The notes under the pieces: model-generated
Databases searched by the model: none
Seen by the model: only the letters and a program-made list of their open reading frames with translations
Told to the model about the DNA's origin: nothing
From: Lysobacteraceae bacterium 2PB
Lineage (GTDB): Bacteria; Pseudomonadota; Gammaproteobacteria; Xanthomonadales; Xanthomonadaceae
Direction: 5' to 3'
Length of the DNA: 64,000 bases
NCBI GenBank assembly: GCA_005502915.1
Contig: SCMT01000001.1
Coordinates: 186,001-250,000, forward strand
Shown: positions 51,210 to 61,510 of the stretch, in pieces
Layout of the letters: each line of letters starts with the position of its first letter
How positions within the stretch are numbered: the stretch's first letter is position 1
Made by a program: the position numbers and the translations under genes

Positions 51210-52255
51210 TGCAGGGCCTCCTCTGCTACTGCCGCGCCGGTTTCGAACCCGAACTCGCCGCAGAACTCACCGAGCGCGCCGCCGAAGCCGGCCACGCCGG
51301 CTATGCGCGCACCGAGCGCAACAGCGGGCATGCGCTGTTCCTCTGCGAGGAAGCCGATGCGCTGTCGCGCGCCCTGCCGTTCGCGGACCTGATCTTCGCG
51401 CGACAGAAGCTGGTGCTGATCGCCGAACTGCGCGACCTCGATCCGAAGGACCGCATCGCGCCGATGCTCGATGCGCTGCAGATGCGAAGATTCGGCACCC
51501 TCGTCGTCGAACACCCCGATTCCGACGACGCCAAGCCGCTCGCAGGCCTCGCGCGCAGCTTCGGCAACGCGCTGCGCCCGGCCCTGCGCAAGGCCGGGCT
51601 GCTCAGCGCGCAGGACGATGCGCGCATGCCACGCCTGCACGTCTGCTTCGTCGACGGCGACCACGCCTTCCTCGCCACCAGCGATCCGCGCGACAGCGCG
51701 CCGTGGCCGATGGGCGTGCCGCGCCTGAAGATGCACGCGGATGCGCCCTCGCGCTCGGCGCTGAAGCTGGAGGAAGCCATCCTCACCCTGCTCACCGCCG
51801 ACGAACGCACGCAGCTGCTGCGCGAAGGCATGCGCGCCGCCGACCTCGGCGCCGCGCCCGGCGGCTGGACCTGGGTGCTGACCCGGCACAAGCTGCAGGT
51901 CACCGCGATCGACAACGGCCCGCTGCGCCCGCACGTGATGGATACCGGACTGGTGCAGCACCTGCGCGCCGACGGTTTCGCCTGGCATCCGGCGAAACCG
52001 CTGGACTGGATGGTCTGCGACATGGTCGAACAGCCCTCGCGCGTCGCCGGCCGCATGGCCGAATGGTTCCGCGAGGGCTGGTGCCGGCACGCGATCTTCA
52101 ACCTGAAGCTGCCGATGAAGAAGCGCTGGCAGGAAACCCGGCTCTGCCTGGATCGCTTCGCCGCGCAGGCCGGCAAGCCGCTGACGATCCGCGCGAAGCA
52201 GCTGTACCACGACCGCGAAGAGATCACGGTGTTCGCGACGCCGTCGGGGCGGTAG
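51209..52255 (+). CDS. rlmM: 23S rRNA 2'-O-methyltransferase (C2498), RlmM
   Basis: 348 aa. 2'-O-methylates C2498 of 23S rRNA with SAM. An N-terminal THUMP-like domain (LLCYCRAGFEPELAAELTERA...) precedes the FtsJ-like methyltransferase domain: AADLGAAPGGWTWVL (the SAM site), CDMVEQPSRVAGRMAEW and FNLKLPMKKRW. The Lys/Asp/Lys/Glu-type catalytic residues fall in the D..K..E positions expected for 2'-O-methyltransferases. Length agrees with E. coli RlmM. Starts in the last base of the deaminase stop. Confidence 0.92.
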   Translation: MQGLLCYCRAGFEPELAAELTERAAEAGHAGYARTERNSGHALFLCEEADALSRALPFADLIFARQKLVLIAELRDLDPKDRIAPMLDALQMRRFGTLVVEHPDSDDAKPLAGLARSFGNALRPALRKAGLLSAQDDARMPRLHVCFVDGDHAFLATSDPRDSAPWPMGVPRLKMHADAPSRSALKLEEAILTLLTADERTQLLREGMRAADLGAAPGGWTWVLTRHKLQVTAIDNGPLRPHVMDTGLVQHLRADGFAWHPAKPLDWMVCDMVEQPSRVAGRMAEWFREGWCRHAIFNLKLPMKKRWQETRLCLDRFAAQAGKPLTIRAKQLYHDREEITVFATPSGR

Positions 52256-52287
52256 GATCGGGCGTCGATCCGCACGCGCCCCCACCG

Positions 52288-53094
52288 ATGACAGAACACC
52301 TCCCGCCCCATCCCGCCATCCCCGCCGACGTCCATGCCGACATCCTCAGCCGCCTGCTGCGCGCCGAGGAGGAGCACGGCGTGCGCATCCTGCTCGCGGT
52401 GGAGTCCGGCAGCCGCGCCTGGGGCTTCGCTTCGCCGAATTCCGATTACGACGTGCGTTTCATCTACGCGCATCCACCGGCGTGGTACCAGGCCGTGGAT
52501 CTCGAAGAAAAACGCGACGTCATCGAATATCCGATCGTCGACGACATCGATCTGAATGGCTGGGACGTGCGCAAGGCCCTGCGCCTGCTGTGGAAATCGA
52601 ACCCGGCCTTCGTCGAATGGGCGCAGTCGCCGATCCGCTACATCGTGCGCGGCGGTTTCGCGGACGCGGCTCGCCAGCTCCTGCCGCAGGTCTATTCGGT
52701 GGAAAGCGGGATGTACCACTACCGCAGCATGGCCAAGAACACCGAGCGCGCCTACCTGCGCGAATCGCAGGTCTCGCTGAAGAAGTACTTCTACGCACTG
52801 CGCCCGCTGCTGGCGGTGCGCTGGCTGGAACGCTACGGCACGCCGGCACCGATCGAGTTCGACAAGCTGCTGCACCTCATCGAGGATCGGCCGGACCTGT
52901 GCGCCGCGATCGACGACCTGCTGGCGCGCAAGCGCCAGGCACCCGAGACCTGGGTCGGCGACGCGGTGCCCCCGATCGGCGCATTCGTGGTCGAGGAACT
53001 GGCGCGCCTGGAATCGATGCAGCCATCGGTCGAACGCCGGCCATCGGCGCTGCCTGCGTTGAACGCTCTGTTCCACGCCGTCCTGTCGGAATGA
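52288..53094 (+). CDS. Pol-beta-type nucleotidyltransferase (RlaP/YcgL-like)
   Basis: 268 aa. The core VESGSRAWGFASPNSDYDVRFIYAHP has GSRAWG (41-46) and the metal-binding pair Asp53/Asp55 of the DNA-polymerase-beta superfamily. The remainder (DLEEKRDVIEYPIVDDIDLNGWDVRKALRLLWKSNPAFVEWAQSPI) matches the RNA-ligase-associated Pol-beta (RlaP) family, which in many genomes sits with kinases and Thg1-like polymerases thought to repair RNA. Here it lies apart from the kinase/Thg1-like pair by about 10 kb. Substrate unknown. Thirty-two bases follow rlmM. Confidence 0.82.
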   Translation: MTEHLPPHPAIPADVHADILSRLLRAEEEHGVRILLAVESGSRAWGFASPNSDYDVRFIYAHPPAWYQAVDLEEKRDVIEYPIVDDIDLNGWDVRKALRLLWKSNPAFVEWAQSPIRYIVRGGFADAARQLLPQVYSVESGMYHYRSMAKNTERAYLRESQVSLKKYFYALRPLLAVRWLERYGTPAPIEFDKLLHLIEDRPDLCAAIDDLLARKRQAPETWVGDAVPPIGAFVVEELARLESMQPSVERRPSALPALNALFHAVLSE

Positions 53095-53135
53095 CGGGCT
53101 TCCGGGCTGTCACGTCCGTCTGTTAAGTTGACGGC

Positions 53136-53528
53136 ATGGCCGTCGGCATCCTCCTCATCACCCATCCCGGCATCGGCAGTGCCCTGGTCGACGTTGCGAC
53201 CCGGATCCTGCGCCAGCTGCCGCTGAAGACCGAAGCGTTCGAACTCGCGTTCGACGCCGACGTTTCGCTCGCCCTGCCCCAGGCCAGCGCCGCCCTGCGT
53301 CGCGTCGACGCCGGCGAAGGCGTACTGGTCCTCACCGACCTGTACGGCGGGTCGCCGAGCAACCTTGCCGCGCAGGTCGCGCGGCTGGGCACGCCGGTGC
53401 GACGCGTTTCGTCGCTCAACCTGCCGATGCTGCTGCGGGTGATGAACTACGCCGACCTGCCGCTCGACGAACTGCCTGCGGTCGCCGCCGCCGGCGCGCG
53501 CAACGGCGTGCGCCTGGACGACGCCTGA
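53136..53528 (+). CDS. PTS mannose-type EIIA component
   Basis: 130 aa. Fold of the mannose/fructose EIIA family with phospho-acceptor His10 (ILLITHPGIG). VLTDLYGGSPSNLAAQV and RRVSSLNLPMLLRVMNYADLPLDEL are characteristic. It receives phosphate from HPr. No EIIB or EIIC gene is adjacent, so it may act in regulation rather than sugar uptake, as in other proteobacterial PTS branches. The HPr gene starts 61 bases downstream on the same strand. Confidence 0.92.
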   Translation: MAVGILLITHPGIGSALVDVATRILRQLPLKTEAFELAFDADVSLALPQASAALRRVDAGEGVLVLTDLYGGSPSNLAAQVARLGTPVRRVSSLNLPMLLRVMNYADLPLDELPAVAAAGARNGVRLDDA

Positions 53529-53589
53529 CCATGACGCACGCCCTCCCCACACGCCTCACCACTCGCCGCACCCGCACCGGACCTTCGCC

Positions 53590-53859
53590 ATGATCGAACG
53601 CGAACTGCCCATCCAGAACCGCCTCGGCCTGCATGCGCGCGCCACCGCAAAGCTGGTGCAGACCGTGTCCGGGTTCCGCTGCGCCGCCACCGTCTCGGCC
53701 AAGGGCCGCGAAGTGAACGCCAAGAGCATCATGGGCGTGATGCTGCTCGCGGCCGGCCACGGCAGCACGGTCGTGGTGCGCACCGACGGCGAGGACGAAG
53801 CTGCGGCGATGGACGCGATCGTCTCGCTGTTCGAACGCCGCTTCGACGAAGACAGCTGA
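53590..53859 (+). CDS. ptsH: Phosphocarrier protein HPr
   Basis: 89 aa. The phospho-acceptor His15 sits in NRLGLHARATAKL; Ser46 in NAKSIMGVMLLAA is in the position used by HPr kinase/phosphorylase. HPr carries phosphate from EI to EIIA. Stop and ptsI start overlap by one base (TGATG). A functional Ser46 site would imply that hprK exists elsewhere in the genome. Confidence 0.95.
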   Translation: MIERELPIQNRLGLHARATAKLVQTVSGFRCAATVSAKGREVNAKSIMGVMLLAAGHGSTVVVRTDGEDEAAAMDAIVSLFERRFDEDS

Positions 53860-55592
53860 TGAGACGCATCCTCTCCGGCCATGGGGCATCGCGCGGCAGC
53901 GCACTGGGACGCGCACGCGTCCGCCTGCCGCACGTGCTGGACGTGGCCGAGGAGCGGCTCGAAGCCGAACTGGTCGACGACGAGATCGATCGCCTGCACG
54001 CGGCCATCGCCGTGGTGCGCGAGGAGATGCGCGCCCTGCACGAGCGCCTGCACGGCGCGATGGCGCACGAGGTCGGCGAGTTCCTCGACCTGCACGCGCT
54101 GCTGCTGGACGACCCGGAGCTGATCGCTGGCCTCGACGACCTGATCCGCACCGGCCGCTACACCGCCGACTACGCGCTGCGCCTGCAGCGCGACCGCATC
54201 GCCGCGGTGTTCGCCGGGATGGACGATGCTTACCTGCGCACGCGCATCGACGACATCGACCAGATCGTCGGCCGCATCCACGCCGCCCTGCACAAGCGCG
54301 ACGCCGACCTGCAGGGCATCGCCGGCGACATCCTGGTCACCGACAACGTCTCGCCGTCCGAGCTGGTGCAGCTGCACAGCCAGGGCGTGATGGCCGTGGT
54401 CACCGCCGCCGGCAGCCCGCTGTCGCATACCGCCATCCTCGCGCGCAGCCTGCACGTGCCGCTGGTCATCGGCGCGACCCACGCGCTGCAGAAGGTCAAC
54501 GATGGCGACGTGCTCGCGGTCGATGGCGGCAGCGGCCTGGTGATCCTCGAACCCGACGCCGACGACCTGCGTGCGCATCGCGCGCGGGTGCAGGAGCACG
54601 CCCGCGAGCGCAAGCAGTTGCACCGCCTGCGCCGCGAACCCACGCGCACCCTCGATGGCGTCGACATCAAGCTGTGGGCCAACGCCGAATCGCGCGAGGA
54701 CGTGGCCGAAGCGCATGCGCTCGGCGCGGCGGGCGTCGGCCTGTACCGCACCGAATTCCTGTTCATGCAGCGCCCCGCCGATGCGCGCATGACCCTGCCC
54801 GACGAAGACGAACAGTTCCGCGCCTATCGCGACCTGGTGCTGGGCATGACCGGGCGCACGGTGACCATCCGCACGCTCGACATCGGCGCGGACAAGGCCG
54901 ACGGCACCGCGCTGGCCCTGCCCGGCGAACCGAATCCGGCGATGGGCCTGCGCGGCGTGCGCCTGTCGCTGGCCCGCGACGCGCTGTTCCGCACGCAGCT
55001 GCGCGCGATCCTCCGCGCGAGCGCCTACGGACCGGTGCGTATCCTGATCCCGATGGTCAGCGGCCGCGAGGAAGTGATCGCGGTGCGAGCGCGGATCAAG
55101 GAGGTGCAGCGCGAACTGCGCACCGAGGGCCATGCCATCGCCGAGACCCTGCCGGTCGGCGCGATGATCGAGGTGCCTTCGGCGGCAATCGCGCTGCAGA
55201 CCTTCATCGGCGACGTCGACTTCCTGTCGATCGGCACCAACGACCTGGTGCAGTACCTGCTCGCCGCCGACCGCAACAACGACGCGCTGGGCGAGCTGTA
55301 TTCGCCGCTGCATCCAGCGGTGCTGCGCCTGATCCACGGCGTGATCCGCGCTGCGCGCACCCACGACAAGCCCGTGGCCGTCTGCGGCGAGATGGCGGGC
55401 GATCCGCTGTTCGCCCCGGTGCTGCTGGCCCTGGGCCTCGAGGAATTCAGCCTGCATCCGGGCACGCTGCTGGAGCTGCGTCGCGCGATCCGCAGCTTCG
55501 ACCTCTCATGGCTGCGCGCCCGCAGCGCCAGCCTGCTTCGTGCCCGCGACAGCGCCTCGATCCAGCGATGGCTGGCGCAGGCGACGGGCTGA
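53859..55592 (+). CDS. ptsI: Phosphoenolpyruvate-protein phosphotransferase, enzyme I
   Basis: 577 aa. Transfers phosphate from PEP to HPr. N-terminal HPr-binding and swivel domain with active His190 in GSPLSHTAILAR; C-terminal PEP-binding TIM barrel with GVGLYRTEFLFMQRP, NPAMGLRGVRLSL, MIEVPSAAIALQTF, SIGTNDLVQYLLAADRNN and CGEMAGDP. Length matches E. coli EI. Together with EIIA and HPr it forms a phosphorelay; a transporter is not encoded here. No terminator visible, and the next gene begins 80 bases on. Confidence 0.96.
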   Translation: MRRILSGHGASRGSALGRARVRLPHVLDVAEERLEAELVDDEIDRLHAAIAVVREEMRALHERLHGAMAHEVGEFLDLHALLLDDPELIAGLDDLIRTGRYTADYALRLQRDRIAAVFAGMDDAYLRTRIDDIDQIVGRIHAALHKRDADLQGIAGDILVTDNVSPSELVQLHSQGVMAVVTAAGSPLSHTAILARSLHVPLVIGATHALQKVNDGDVLAVDGGSGLVILEPDADDLRAHRARVQEHARERKQLHRLRREPTRTLDGVDIKLWANAESREDVAEAHALGAAGVGLYRTEFLFMQRPADARMTLPDEDEQFRAYRDLVLGMTGRTVTIRTLDIGADKADGTALALPGEPNPAMGLRGVRLSLARDALFRTQLRAILRASAYGPVRILIPMVSGREEVIAVRARIKEVQRELRTEGHAIAETLPVGAMIEVPSAAIALQTFIGDVDFLSIGTNDLVQYLLAADRNNDALGELYSPLHPAVLRLIHGVIRAARTHDKPVAVCGEMAGDPLFAPVLLALGLEEFSLHPGTLLELRRAIRSFDLSWLRARSASLLRARDSASIQRWLAQATG

Positions 55593-55671
55593 GTCGCCGG
55601 AACGCGACGCGGGTCCGCACATCGCCGGGTGCGGCCCCCTAGAATCCAGCCCGCGCACCCAGGCGATTCCC

Positions 55672-56379
55672 ATGACAGGACAGACGGACTTCACCGCACC
55701 GCAGTTCTCCGAGAACTGGTTCGAACACCACATCCCGCACTGGGAGCGCTGGCTCGCCGATCTTCGCGGTCGGCCGGGCCTGCGCGCGCTTGAGATCGGC
55801 AGCTTCGAAGGCCGGTCGACGCTGTGGCTGTGCGAACACATCCTCACCGCCGAGGACAGCCGGATCGATTGCCTGGACCTGTTCGCGACCGACCCGGTCT
55901 ACGGCGATTACCACGCCCGCTTCCGCGCCAACACTGCGGCGCATGCGCACAGGATCCGCGAATTCCCCGGGCCGAGCTTCGATGGCCTGCGCAAGGTCGA
56001 CGGCCCCTACGACATCGTCTACATCGACGGCTGGCATTCCGCGTTCGGCGCGATGGCCGACGGCGTGATGAGCTGGCCCCTGCTGAAGGTCGGCGGCGTG
56101 ATGATCTTCGACGATTACCTGTGGGTGCCGCCGAAACTCGGGCCGCCGCCGCGCCTCGGCCTGTGGGAGCGCAAGATGCTGAAGTGGCGCGGCCAGAGCC
56201 GGAAGGACGCCGCGCGGCTGCGCCAGATCGAAAGCGTCGCGACGGAAACGCCGAAGCTCGGCGTCGACAGCCTGCTCGCCACGCTGGCCGGGCATTACGC
56301 GCTGCTGGGCATCACCCACCAGCTCGCCGTGCGCAAGACCCGCGACTTCGACCAGGGGCAGCTGGGGCACGACACCTGA
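55672..56379 (+). CDS. Class I SAM-dependent methyltransferase
   Basis: 235 aa. SAM-binding motif ALEIGSFEGRSTLWL (about 38-52), then acidic motif II IDCLDLF and the post-motif DIVYIDGWHSAFGAMADGV (Methyltransferase_24-like). GGVMIFDDYLW is the motif IV region. No target-recognition domain or signal peptide; substrate unknown. A TAGAAT -10 lies at 55640-55645, 26 bases before the ATG, so it is probably transcribed on its own. It is followed by a repeat-rich gap. Confidence 0.75.
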   Translation: MTGQTDFTAPQFSENWFEHHIPHWERWLADLRGRPGLRALEIGSFEGRSTLWLCEHILTAEDSRIDCLDLFATDPVYGDYHARFRANTAAHAHRIREFPGPSFDGLRKVDGPYDIVYIDGWHSAFGAMADGVMSWPLLKVGGVMIFDDYLWVPPKLGPPPRLGLWERKMLKWRGQSRKDAARLRQIESVATETPKLGVDSLLATLAGHYALLGITHQLAVRKTRDFDQGQLGHDT

Positions 56380-56411
56380 TGGCTTGATGCCCGGGGCAGC
56401 CTCGCTCGCCG

Positions 56412-56529
56412 TGTAGAGCGGAGCGCAGCTCCGCTGAACGCTCTCCAGAACCTGCGATCCTGCAGCCCAGGCGTTCGAACGGATCGTGGCCTGCGGACGC
56501 CGAGCAGCGGAGCTTCGCTCCGCCCTACA
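56412..56529. repeat. Inverted pair of REP-type palindromes after the methyltransferase gene
   Basis: Two 24-base hairpin units face each other: TGTAGAGCGGAG..CTCCGCT at 56412-56435 and its near-exact complement at 56506-56529 (about 22 of 24 bases match). Each unit folds on itself (AGCGGAGC/GCTCCGCT). The arrangement is that of a REP doublet spanning 118 bases. Confidence 0.7.
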
Positions 56530-56538
56530 ACATCCTCC

Positions 56539-56681
56539 GGCCCGCCGCATGGCGGCGGGCGTTCACGACGGCGCGCGGCAGTGCCGCGCGAGCGCCGTCG
56601 CTGGCTTCGCCCCCGGCCCGCCGCATGGCGGCGGCGGGCGTTCACGACGGCGCGCGGCAGTGCCGCGCGAGCGCCGTCGCT
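56539..56681. repeat. Tandem duplication of a 64-67-base hairpin-rich unit
   Basis: Unit 1 (56539-56602) and unit 2 (56615-56681) are identical except for one extra GCG-type triplet in unit 2, separated by 12 bases. Each holds GCCCGCCGCATGGCGGCGGGC-like and ACGGCGCGCGGCAGTGCC-like palindromes. Unit 2 reaches the purL stop codon. A recent local duplication of a GC-rich terminator-like element. Confidence 0.8.
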
Positions 56682-59600
56682 CACCCCATCGCCACGCGCA
56701 CGTTGCGGAACATGCGCAGCCACGGCGAGGACTCCGGCCAGTCGGACGGGGCCCAGCTCATGTTGACCGTGCGCGGCGTGCGCTCCGGGTGCGGCATCAG
56801 GATCGTGGCGCGGCCGTCGCGGCTGGTGACGCCGGCGATCGCATGCTCCGAACCGTTCGGATTGGCCGGGTAGCTGTTCGCCGGGCTGCCGTCGTTGGCG
56901 ACGTAGCGCAGCGCCATGGTCACGCCGTTGCGGTCGAGGTCGTCGTCGAAGGTCGCGCGGCCTTCGCCGTGGGCGATCGCCACCGGGATGCGCGAACCGG
57001 CCATGCCCTGGAAGAACAGCGACGGCGAGGCGGCGACTTCGAGCAGGCCGAAGCGCGCTTCGAACTGCTCGCTGCGGTTGCGCAGGAAACGCGGCCAGTG
57101 TTCGGCGCCGGGAATGATGTCCTTGAGCTGCGACAGCATCTGGCAACCGTTGCACACGCCGAGCGCGAAGGTGTCCGGACGGGCGAAGAACGCCGCGAAG
57201 GCATCGCGCAGCGCGGCGCGCTCGAGGATCGACGTGGCCCAGCCGCGACCGGCGCCGAGCACGTCGCCGTAGCTGAAGCCACCGCAGGCGGCGAAGCCGC
57301 TGAAACCGTCGAGCGCGACGCGGCCGGCGATCAGGTCGCTCATGTGCACGTCGACCGCCGCGAAGCCGGCGCGGTCGAACGCGGCGGCCATCTCGATCTG
57401 GCCGTTGACGCCCTGCTCGCGCAGGATCGCCACGCGCGGACGCTTGCCGGTCGCGATGTACGGCGCCGCGACATCCTCCGCGGCATCGAAGCTCAGCTTC
57501 GGCTGCAGGCCCGGCGCATCGAAGCGGCGCACGGCGGCGCGCTCCTCGTCGGCGGATTCGGGGTTGTCGCGCAGGCGCTGCATGGCGTGGCTGACCGACC
57601 ACCATGCGTCGAACAATTCTTCCCAGCGCCACTCGGCGACGATTTCGCCGTCCTGGTGGACGCGCACCGCGGCGGCGGTGGTCGGCCGCGCGATGCGCTG
57701 GGCGCATTCGATCAGGCCGTGCTGGGCGACGAGGTCGGCGAATTCCGCACGGTCCTCGATCGCGATCTGCACGATCGCGCCCAGCTCCTCGCAGAACAGG
57801 GTGCGCAGGGCATCGTCGCCCCAGTCGTCGAGGCTGATGTCGAGGCCCAGGTGCGAACAGAACGCCATTTCCGCCAGCGCCGCGAACGCGCCGCCGTCGG
57901 AGCGGTCGTGGTAGGCGCGAACCAGGCCGCGTTCGCGCGCGTCGCGCATGAGTTCGTACAGACCGCGCAGGCGCTCGGGATCGTCGAGATCCGGCACCGA
58001 GTCGTCGCCATGGCGACCGCCGAAACCATCGTAGACCTGCGAGAGGATCGAACCGCCGAGGCGCTGCTTGCCGGCGCCCAGGCCGATCAGCCACAGCTCG
58101 GTGTCGGCTTCGCGCGACAGCAGCGGGGTGAGCTGCAGGCGGGCGTCCTCGACCGGCGCGAACGCACTGACGATCAGCGACACCGGCGACACGGACTTGT
58201 GCGCCTGGCCGTCCTGCTGCCACTGCGCCTGCATCGACAGCGAGTCCTTGCCCACCGGGATGCTGAGGTCGAGCGACGGACACAGCGCCATGCCGACCGC
58301 CTTCACCGCGTCGAACAGCCGCGCGTCCTCGCCGGGATGCCCGGCGGCGGCCATCCAGTTCGCGGACAGCTTCACCTGCGCCAGCGACGGCACCGGCGAG
58401 GCGATCAGGTTGGTGATCGCCTCGCCGACGGCCATGCGCGCGGCGGCGGCGGCATCGATCAGCGCCAGCGGCGTGCGTTCGCCGACCGCCATCGCTTCGC
58501 CGGCATTCGTGTCGAAACCGGCGAGCGTGATCGCGCAGTCGGCCACCGGCATCTGCCACGGGCCGACCAACTGGTCGCGCGCGGTCAGGCCGCCGACAGA
58601 GCGGTCGCCGATAGTGATGAGGAAATTCTTCGCCGCGACGGTCGGATGCGCGAGCACGCGCAGGCCGGCCTCGTGCAGGTCGATGGCGCGGCCATCGAGC
58701 GCGCGCCAGGCCATCGGCGCCGGGCGGCGGGTGTCGCGATGCATCTTCGGCGGCTTGCCGAACAGCACGTCCATCGGCAGATCGATCACCGGCGGATGCG
58801 GCCGGTGGTCCACGGTCGCGCCATAGCCGACGACCAGCCGCTCTTCCGCGGTCGCCACGCCGACCGCCGCGAACGGGCAGCGCTCGCGCGCGCAGAGCGC
58901 GGCGAACTCGGCCAGGCGGTCCTGCGGCACGCCGAGCACGTAGCGCTCCTGCGATTCGTTGCACCACAGCTGCATCGGCGACAGCGACGGGTCGTCGGTC
59001 GGCACCTTGCCCAGGTCGATCACACCGCCCACGCCGCTGTCGTGCAGCAGTTCGGGAATCGCGTTGGACAGGCCGCCCGCACCCACGTCGTGGAACCACA
59101 GGATCGGATTGCGCTCGCCGAGTGCGACGCAGCGGTCGATCACTTCCTGGCAGCGGCGCTCCATTTCCGGGTTGTCGCGCTGCACGCTGGCGAAATCGAG
59201 GTCTTCGGCGCTTTCGCCCGAGGCCACCGAGCTGGCGGCGCCGCCGCCGAGGCCGATCAGCATCGCCGGGCCGCCGAGCACGATCACCGCGTCGCCGGGC
59301 GAGAGCGTCTTCTTCGTCACCATCGGCCGATCGATCGCGCCGAGGCCGCCGGCGAGCATGATCGGCTTGTCGTAGGCGCGGACCAGGCCCTCGCCGTCGC
59401 GCAGCTCGAAGCTGCGGAAGTAGCCGGTGAGGTTCGGCCGGCCGAATTCGTTGTTGAACGCCGCGGCGCCGATCGGGCCGTCGAGCATGATCTCCAGCGC
59501 CGGCGCCATGCGCGGATTGAGCGCGCGTTCGGCTTCCCAGGGCTGCGGCAGGGTCGGGATGCGCAGGTGCGAGACGCTGAAGCCGCACAGGCCGGCCTTG

Positions 59601-60562
59601 GGCTTGCCGCCGCGACCGGTCGCGCCTTCGTCGCGGATCTCGCCGCCGTTGCCGGTGGAGGCGCCCGGGAAGGGCGAGATCGCGGTGGGATGGTTGTGGG
59701 TCTCGACCTTGATGCAGAACGCGCTGGGCGTCTCGGCTTCGGCGCGGTATTCGGCCGTCGCCGGGTCGGGACGGAAGCGCTTCGCGGGATAGCCTTCCAC
59801 CACCGCCGCATTGTCGCTGTACGCCGACAGCGTGTACTCGGGCGTCTGCTGGTGGGTGTGCTTGATCATCCGGAACAGCGACAGCGGTTGCTCGCGCCCG
59901 TCGATGGTCCAGCTGGCGTTGAAGATCTTGTGCCGGCAGTGCTCGGAGTTGGCCTGCGCGAACATCATCAGCTCGACATCGTGCGGGTCGCGGCCCAGCT
60001 CGGCGTAGCGCGCGCGCAGGTACTCGATCTCGTCGTCGGCCAGGGCCAGGCCCAGCCGCGCGTTGGCGGCTTCGAGCTGCGCCAGCGGGATGACTTCGAG
60101 CTCGCCCCGTGCCGGCACCGCGAACAGCACGGAAGCGTCTCCGGCGTCGGCCAGCAGCGACTGGGTCATCGGATCGTGCAGCACCTTGGCCACGGCGGCC
60201 TGCGCGGCGGGGTCGGACGGCCACCCGGCGACATCGATCCGGGTCCCGCGCTCGACGCGGCGAACCGACTGCCCGGCGCCGCGCAGCAGCTCGCCGGCCT
60301 TGCTCGCCCAAGGCGAGATCGTGCCCAGGCGCGGCGCGACGAAGCGCGAGACGGCCCCATCGGCCAGCGGCTCGCGATGGCCGTGCGCTTCGAGGATGCG
60401 CTGCAGGGTGTCGGGGTCGGGCGTGTGGCCCGGTTCGGGCTCGACCCAGTAGGTGAACCAGGCACCGACGATGCGGAGACCGGGAACGAGGGCCTGGAGG
60501 CGGGTTTCGAGACGGTCGCGGCGGAACGGCGATAGGGCCGGCTGGCCCTCGAGGACGATCAT
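56681..60562 (-). CDS. purL: Phosphoribosylformylglycinamidine synthase (single-chain)
   Basis: 1293 aa. Fourth step of purine biosynthesis: FGAR to FGAM with ATP and glutamine, in the cytoplasm. The single-chain form has the N-terminal linker region, two AIRS-like ATP-binding halves ([35 protein letters not shown]) and a C-terminal class I glutaminase: nucleophile in [10 protein letters not shown] and His/Glu in [14 protein letters not shown]. Length and order match E. coli PurL. The minus strand upstream shows a TACAAT (60598-60593) possible -10. Its stop abuts the tandem repeat. Confidence 0.97.
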   Translation of the reverse strand: MIVLEGQPALSPFRRDRLETRLQALVPGLRIVGAWFTYWVEPEPGHTPDPDTLQRILEAHGHREPLADGAVSRFVAPRLGTISPWASKAGELLRGAGQSVRRVERGTRIDVAGWPSDPAAQAAVAKVLHDPMTQSLLADAGDASVLFAVPARGELEVIPLAQLEAANARLGLALADDEIEYLRARYAELGRDPHDVELMMFAQANSEHCRHKIFNASWTIDGREQPLSLFRMIKHTHQQTPEYTLSAYSDNAAVVEGYPAKRFRPDPATAEYRAEAETPSAFCIKVETHNHPTAISPFPGASTGNGGEIRDEGATGRGGKPKAGLCGFSVSHLRIPTLPQPWEAERALNPRMAPALEIMLDGPIGAAAFNNEFGRPNLTGYFRSFELRDGEGLVRAYDKPIMLAGGLGAIDRPMVTKKTLSPGDAVIVLGGPAMLIGLGGGAASSVASGESAEDLDFASVQRDNPEMERRCQEVIDRCVALGERNPILWFHDVGAGGLSNAIPELLHDSGVGGVIDLGKVPTDDPSLSPMQLWCNESQERYVLGVPQDRLAEFAALCARERCPFAAVGVATAEERLVVGYGATVDHRPHPPVIDLPMDVLFGKPPKMHRDTRRPAPMAWRALDGRAIDLHEAGLRVLAHPTVAAKNFLITIGDRSVGGLTARDQLVGPWQMPVADCAITLAGFDTNAGEAMAVGERTPLALIDAAAAARMAVGEAITNLIASPVPSLAQVKLSANWMAAAGHPGEDARLFDAVKAVGMALCPSLDLSIPVGKDSLSMQAQWQQDGQAHKSVSPVSLIVSAFAPVEDARLQLTPLLSREADTELWLIGLGAGKQRLGGSILSQVYDGFGGRHGDDSVPDLDDPERLRGLYELMRDARERGLVRAYHDRSDGGAFAALAEMAFCSHLGLDISLDDWGDDALRTLFCEELGAIVQIAIEDRAEFADLVAQHGLIECAQRIARPTTAAAVRVHQDGEIVAEWRWEELFDAWWSVSHAMQRLRDNPESADEERAAVRRFDAPGLQPKLSFDAAEDVAAPYIATGKRPRVAILREQGVNGQIEMAAAFDRAGFAAVDVHMSDLIAGRVALDGFSGFAACGGFSYGDVLGAGRGWATSILERAALRDAFAAFFARPDTFALGVCNGCQMLSQLKDIIPGAEHWPRFLRNRSEQFEARFGLLEVAASPSLFFQGMAGSRIPVAIAHGEGRATFDDDLDRNGVTMALRYVANDGSPANSYPANPNGSEHAIAGVTSRDGRATILMPHPERTPRTVNMSWAPSDWPESSPWLRMFRNVRVAMG

Positions 60563-60688
60563 GTCCGGTGTGGTGTTGTGCGCGGGCCGCAGATTGTACC
60601 GGATGCGGTCAGCCCGGGACGGCCGGCATGCGCCCGGCCGACCCGGCGGTTCGCCCCCGCCCGTGCGGACGGGGGGATGCGGCGGCCG

Positions 60689-61510
60689 TCAGGGCGCGCC
60701 GGCGGCGCTTCCGCCTGCGGCGCGGGCAGCCTTGCCTTGGGTCGCCAGCTTGTCCAGCGATTCCAGCATCTTGTCCGGCGGCAGGTAGCCCGGGAGCATC
60801 AGGCCGTCTTCGTTGATGATCATCGGCGTGCCGGTCAGGCCCATGCGGCGACCGGACTCGTACTGGTCGGCGACCGGGTTCTTGCAGGCCAGCGGCGGCA
60901 CCGGGCGACCGGCCTTGGCGTCGGTGAGCGCCTTGCGGCGGTCGCTCGAACACCAGACCGACTGCATCGCGATGCCGTCCGGGCTCTGCAGGCCGGCGCG
61001 CGGGAACGCCAGGTATTCGACGGCGATGCCGCGCTTGTTGTACTCGGCGATGTCCTCGTGGAGCTTGCGGCAGAAACCGCATTCGATGTCGGTGAAGATC
61101 GCGACGCGGTGCTTGGCCGGGCCGACCGGGGCGAAGACGATGCGGTCACTGGCCGGGATCTTCGCCATTTCGGCTCGGCGGACCACGCTCAGGCCGAGCT
61201 GGCTGACGTCTTCCTTCTTGTCGATGTCGAACAGCGCACCCTGGATGAGGTAGCGGCCGTCATTGCTGACGTAGAGGGCCTGGCCTTCGGTGATGACTTC
61301 GGTGAAACCGGCGACGGCGGCGGGCGCGACGCGGTCAAGTTCGGCGTTCGGCGCGAGTTTGGCCAGCGCGGAACGGACCCGCTTCTCGACCTCGGCCGGC
61401 GATTTGCTGGTGGCGGGTGCTGCGGCGACCTTGTCGGCACCGGCGGGGGCGGTCTGCGCGCAGGCGGACAGGCTGAGGGCGCACAGCAGCGCGAAGACCG
61501 GATATTTCAT
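60689..61510 (-). CDS. dsbC: Disulfide isomerase DsbC-type thioredoxin protein
   Basis: 273 aa from ATG 61510. Signal sequence with a lipobox-like ALSLSAC (Cys17), so possibly a lipoprotein; then an N-terminal dimerisation domain and a thioredoxin domain with the redox site Cys144/Cys147 (DIECGFCRKLHED). E. coli DsbC has CGYC; here CGFC. SSDRRKAL and GTPMIINEDGLMLPGYLPPDKM are the C-terminal fold. It shuffles wrong disulfides in the periplasm. Upstream ATGs at 61525 and further add a longer N-region. It follows xerD, as in E. coli (xerD-dsbC). Confidence 0.88.
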   Translation of the reverse strand: MKYPVFALLCALSLSACAQTAPAGADKVAAAPATSKSPAEVEKRVRSALAKLAPNAELDRVAPAAVAGFTEVITEGQALYVSNDGRYLIQGALFDIDKKEDVSQLGLSVVRRAEMAKIPASDRIVFAPVGPAKHRVAIFTDIECGFCRKLHEDIAEYNKRGIAVEYLAFPRAGLQSPDGIAMQSVWCSSDRRKALTDAKAGRPVPPLACKNPVADQYESGRRMGLTGTPMIINEDGLMLPGYLPPDKMLESLDKLATQGKAARAAGGSAAGAP

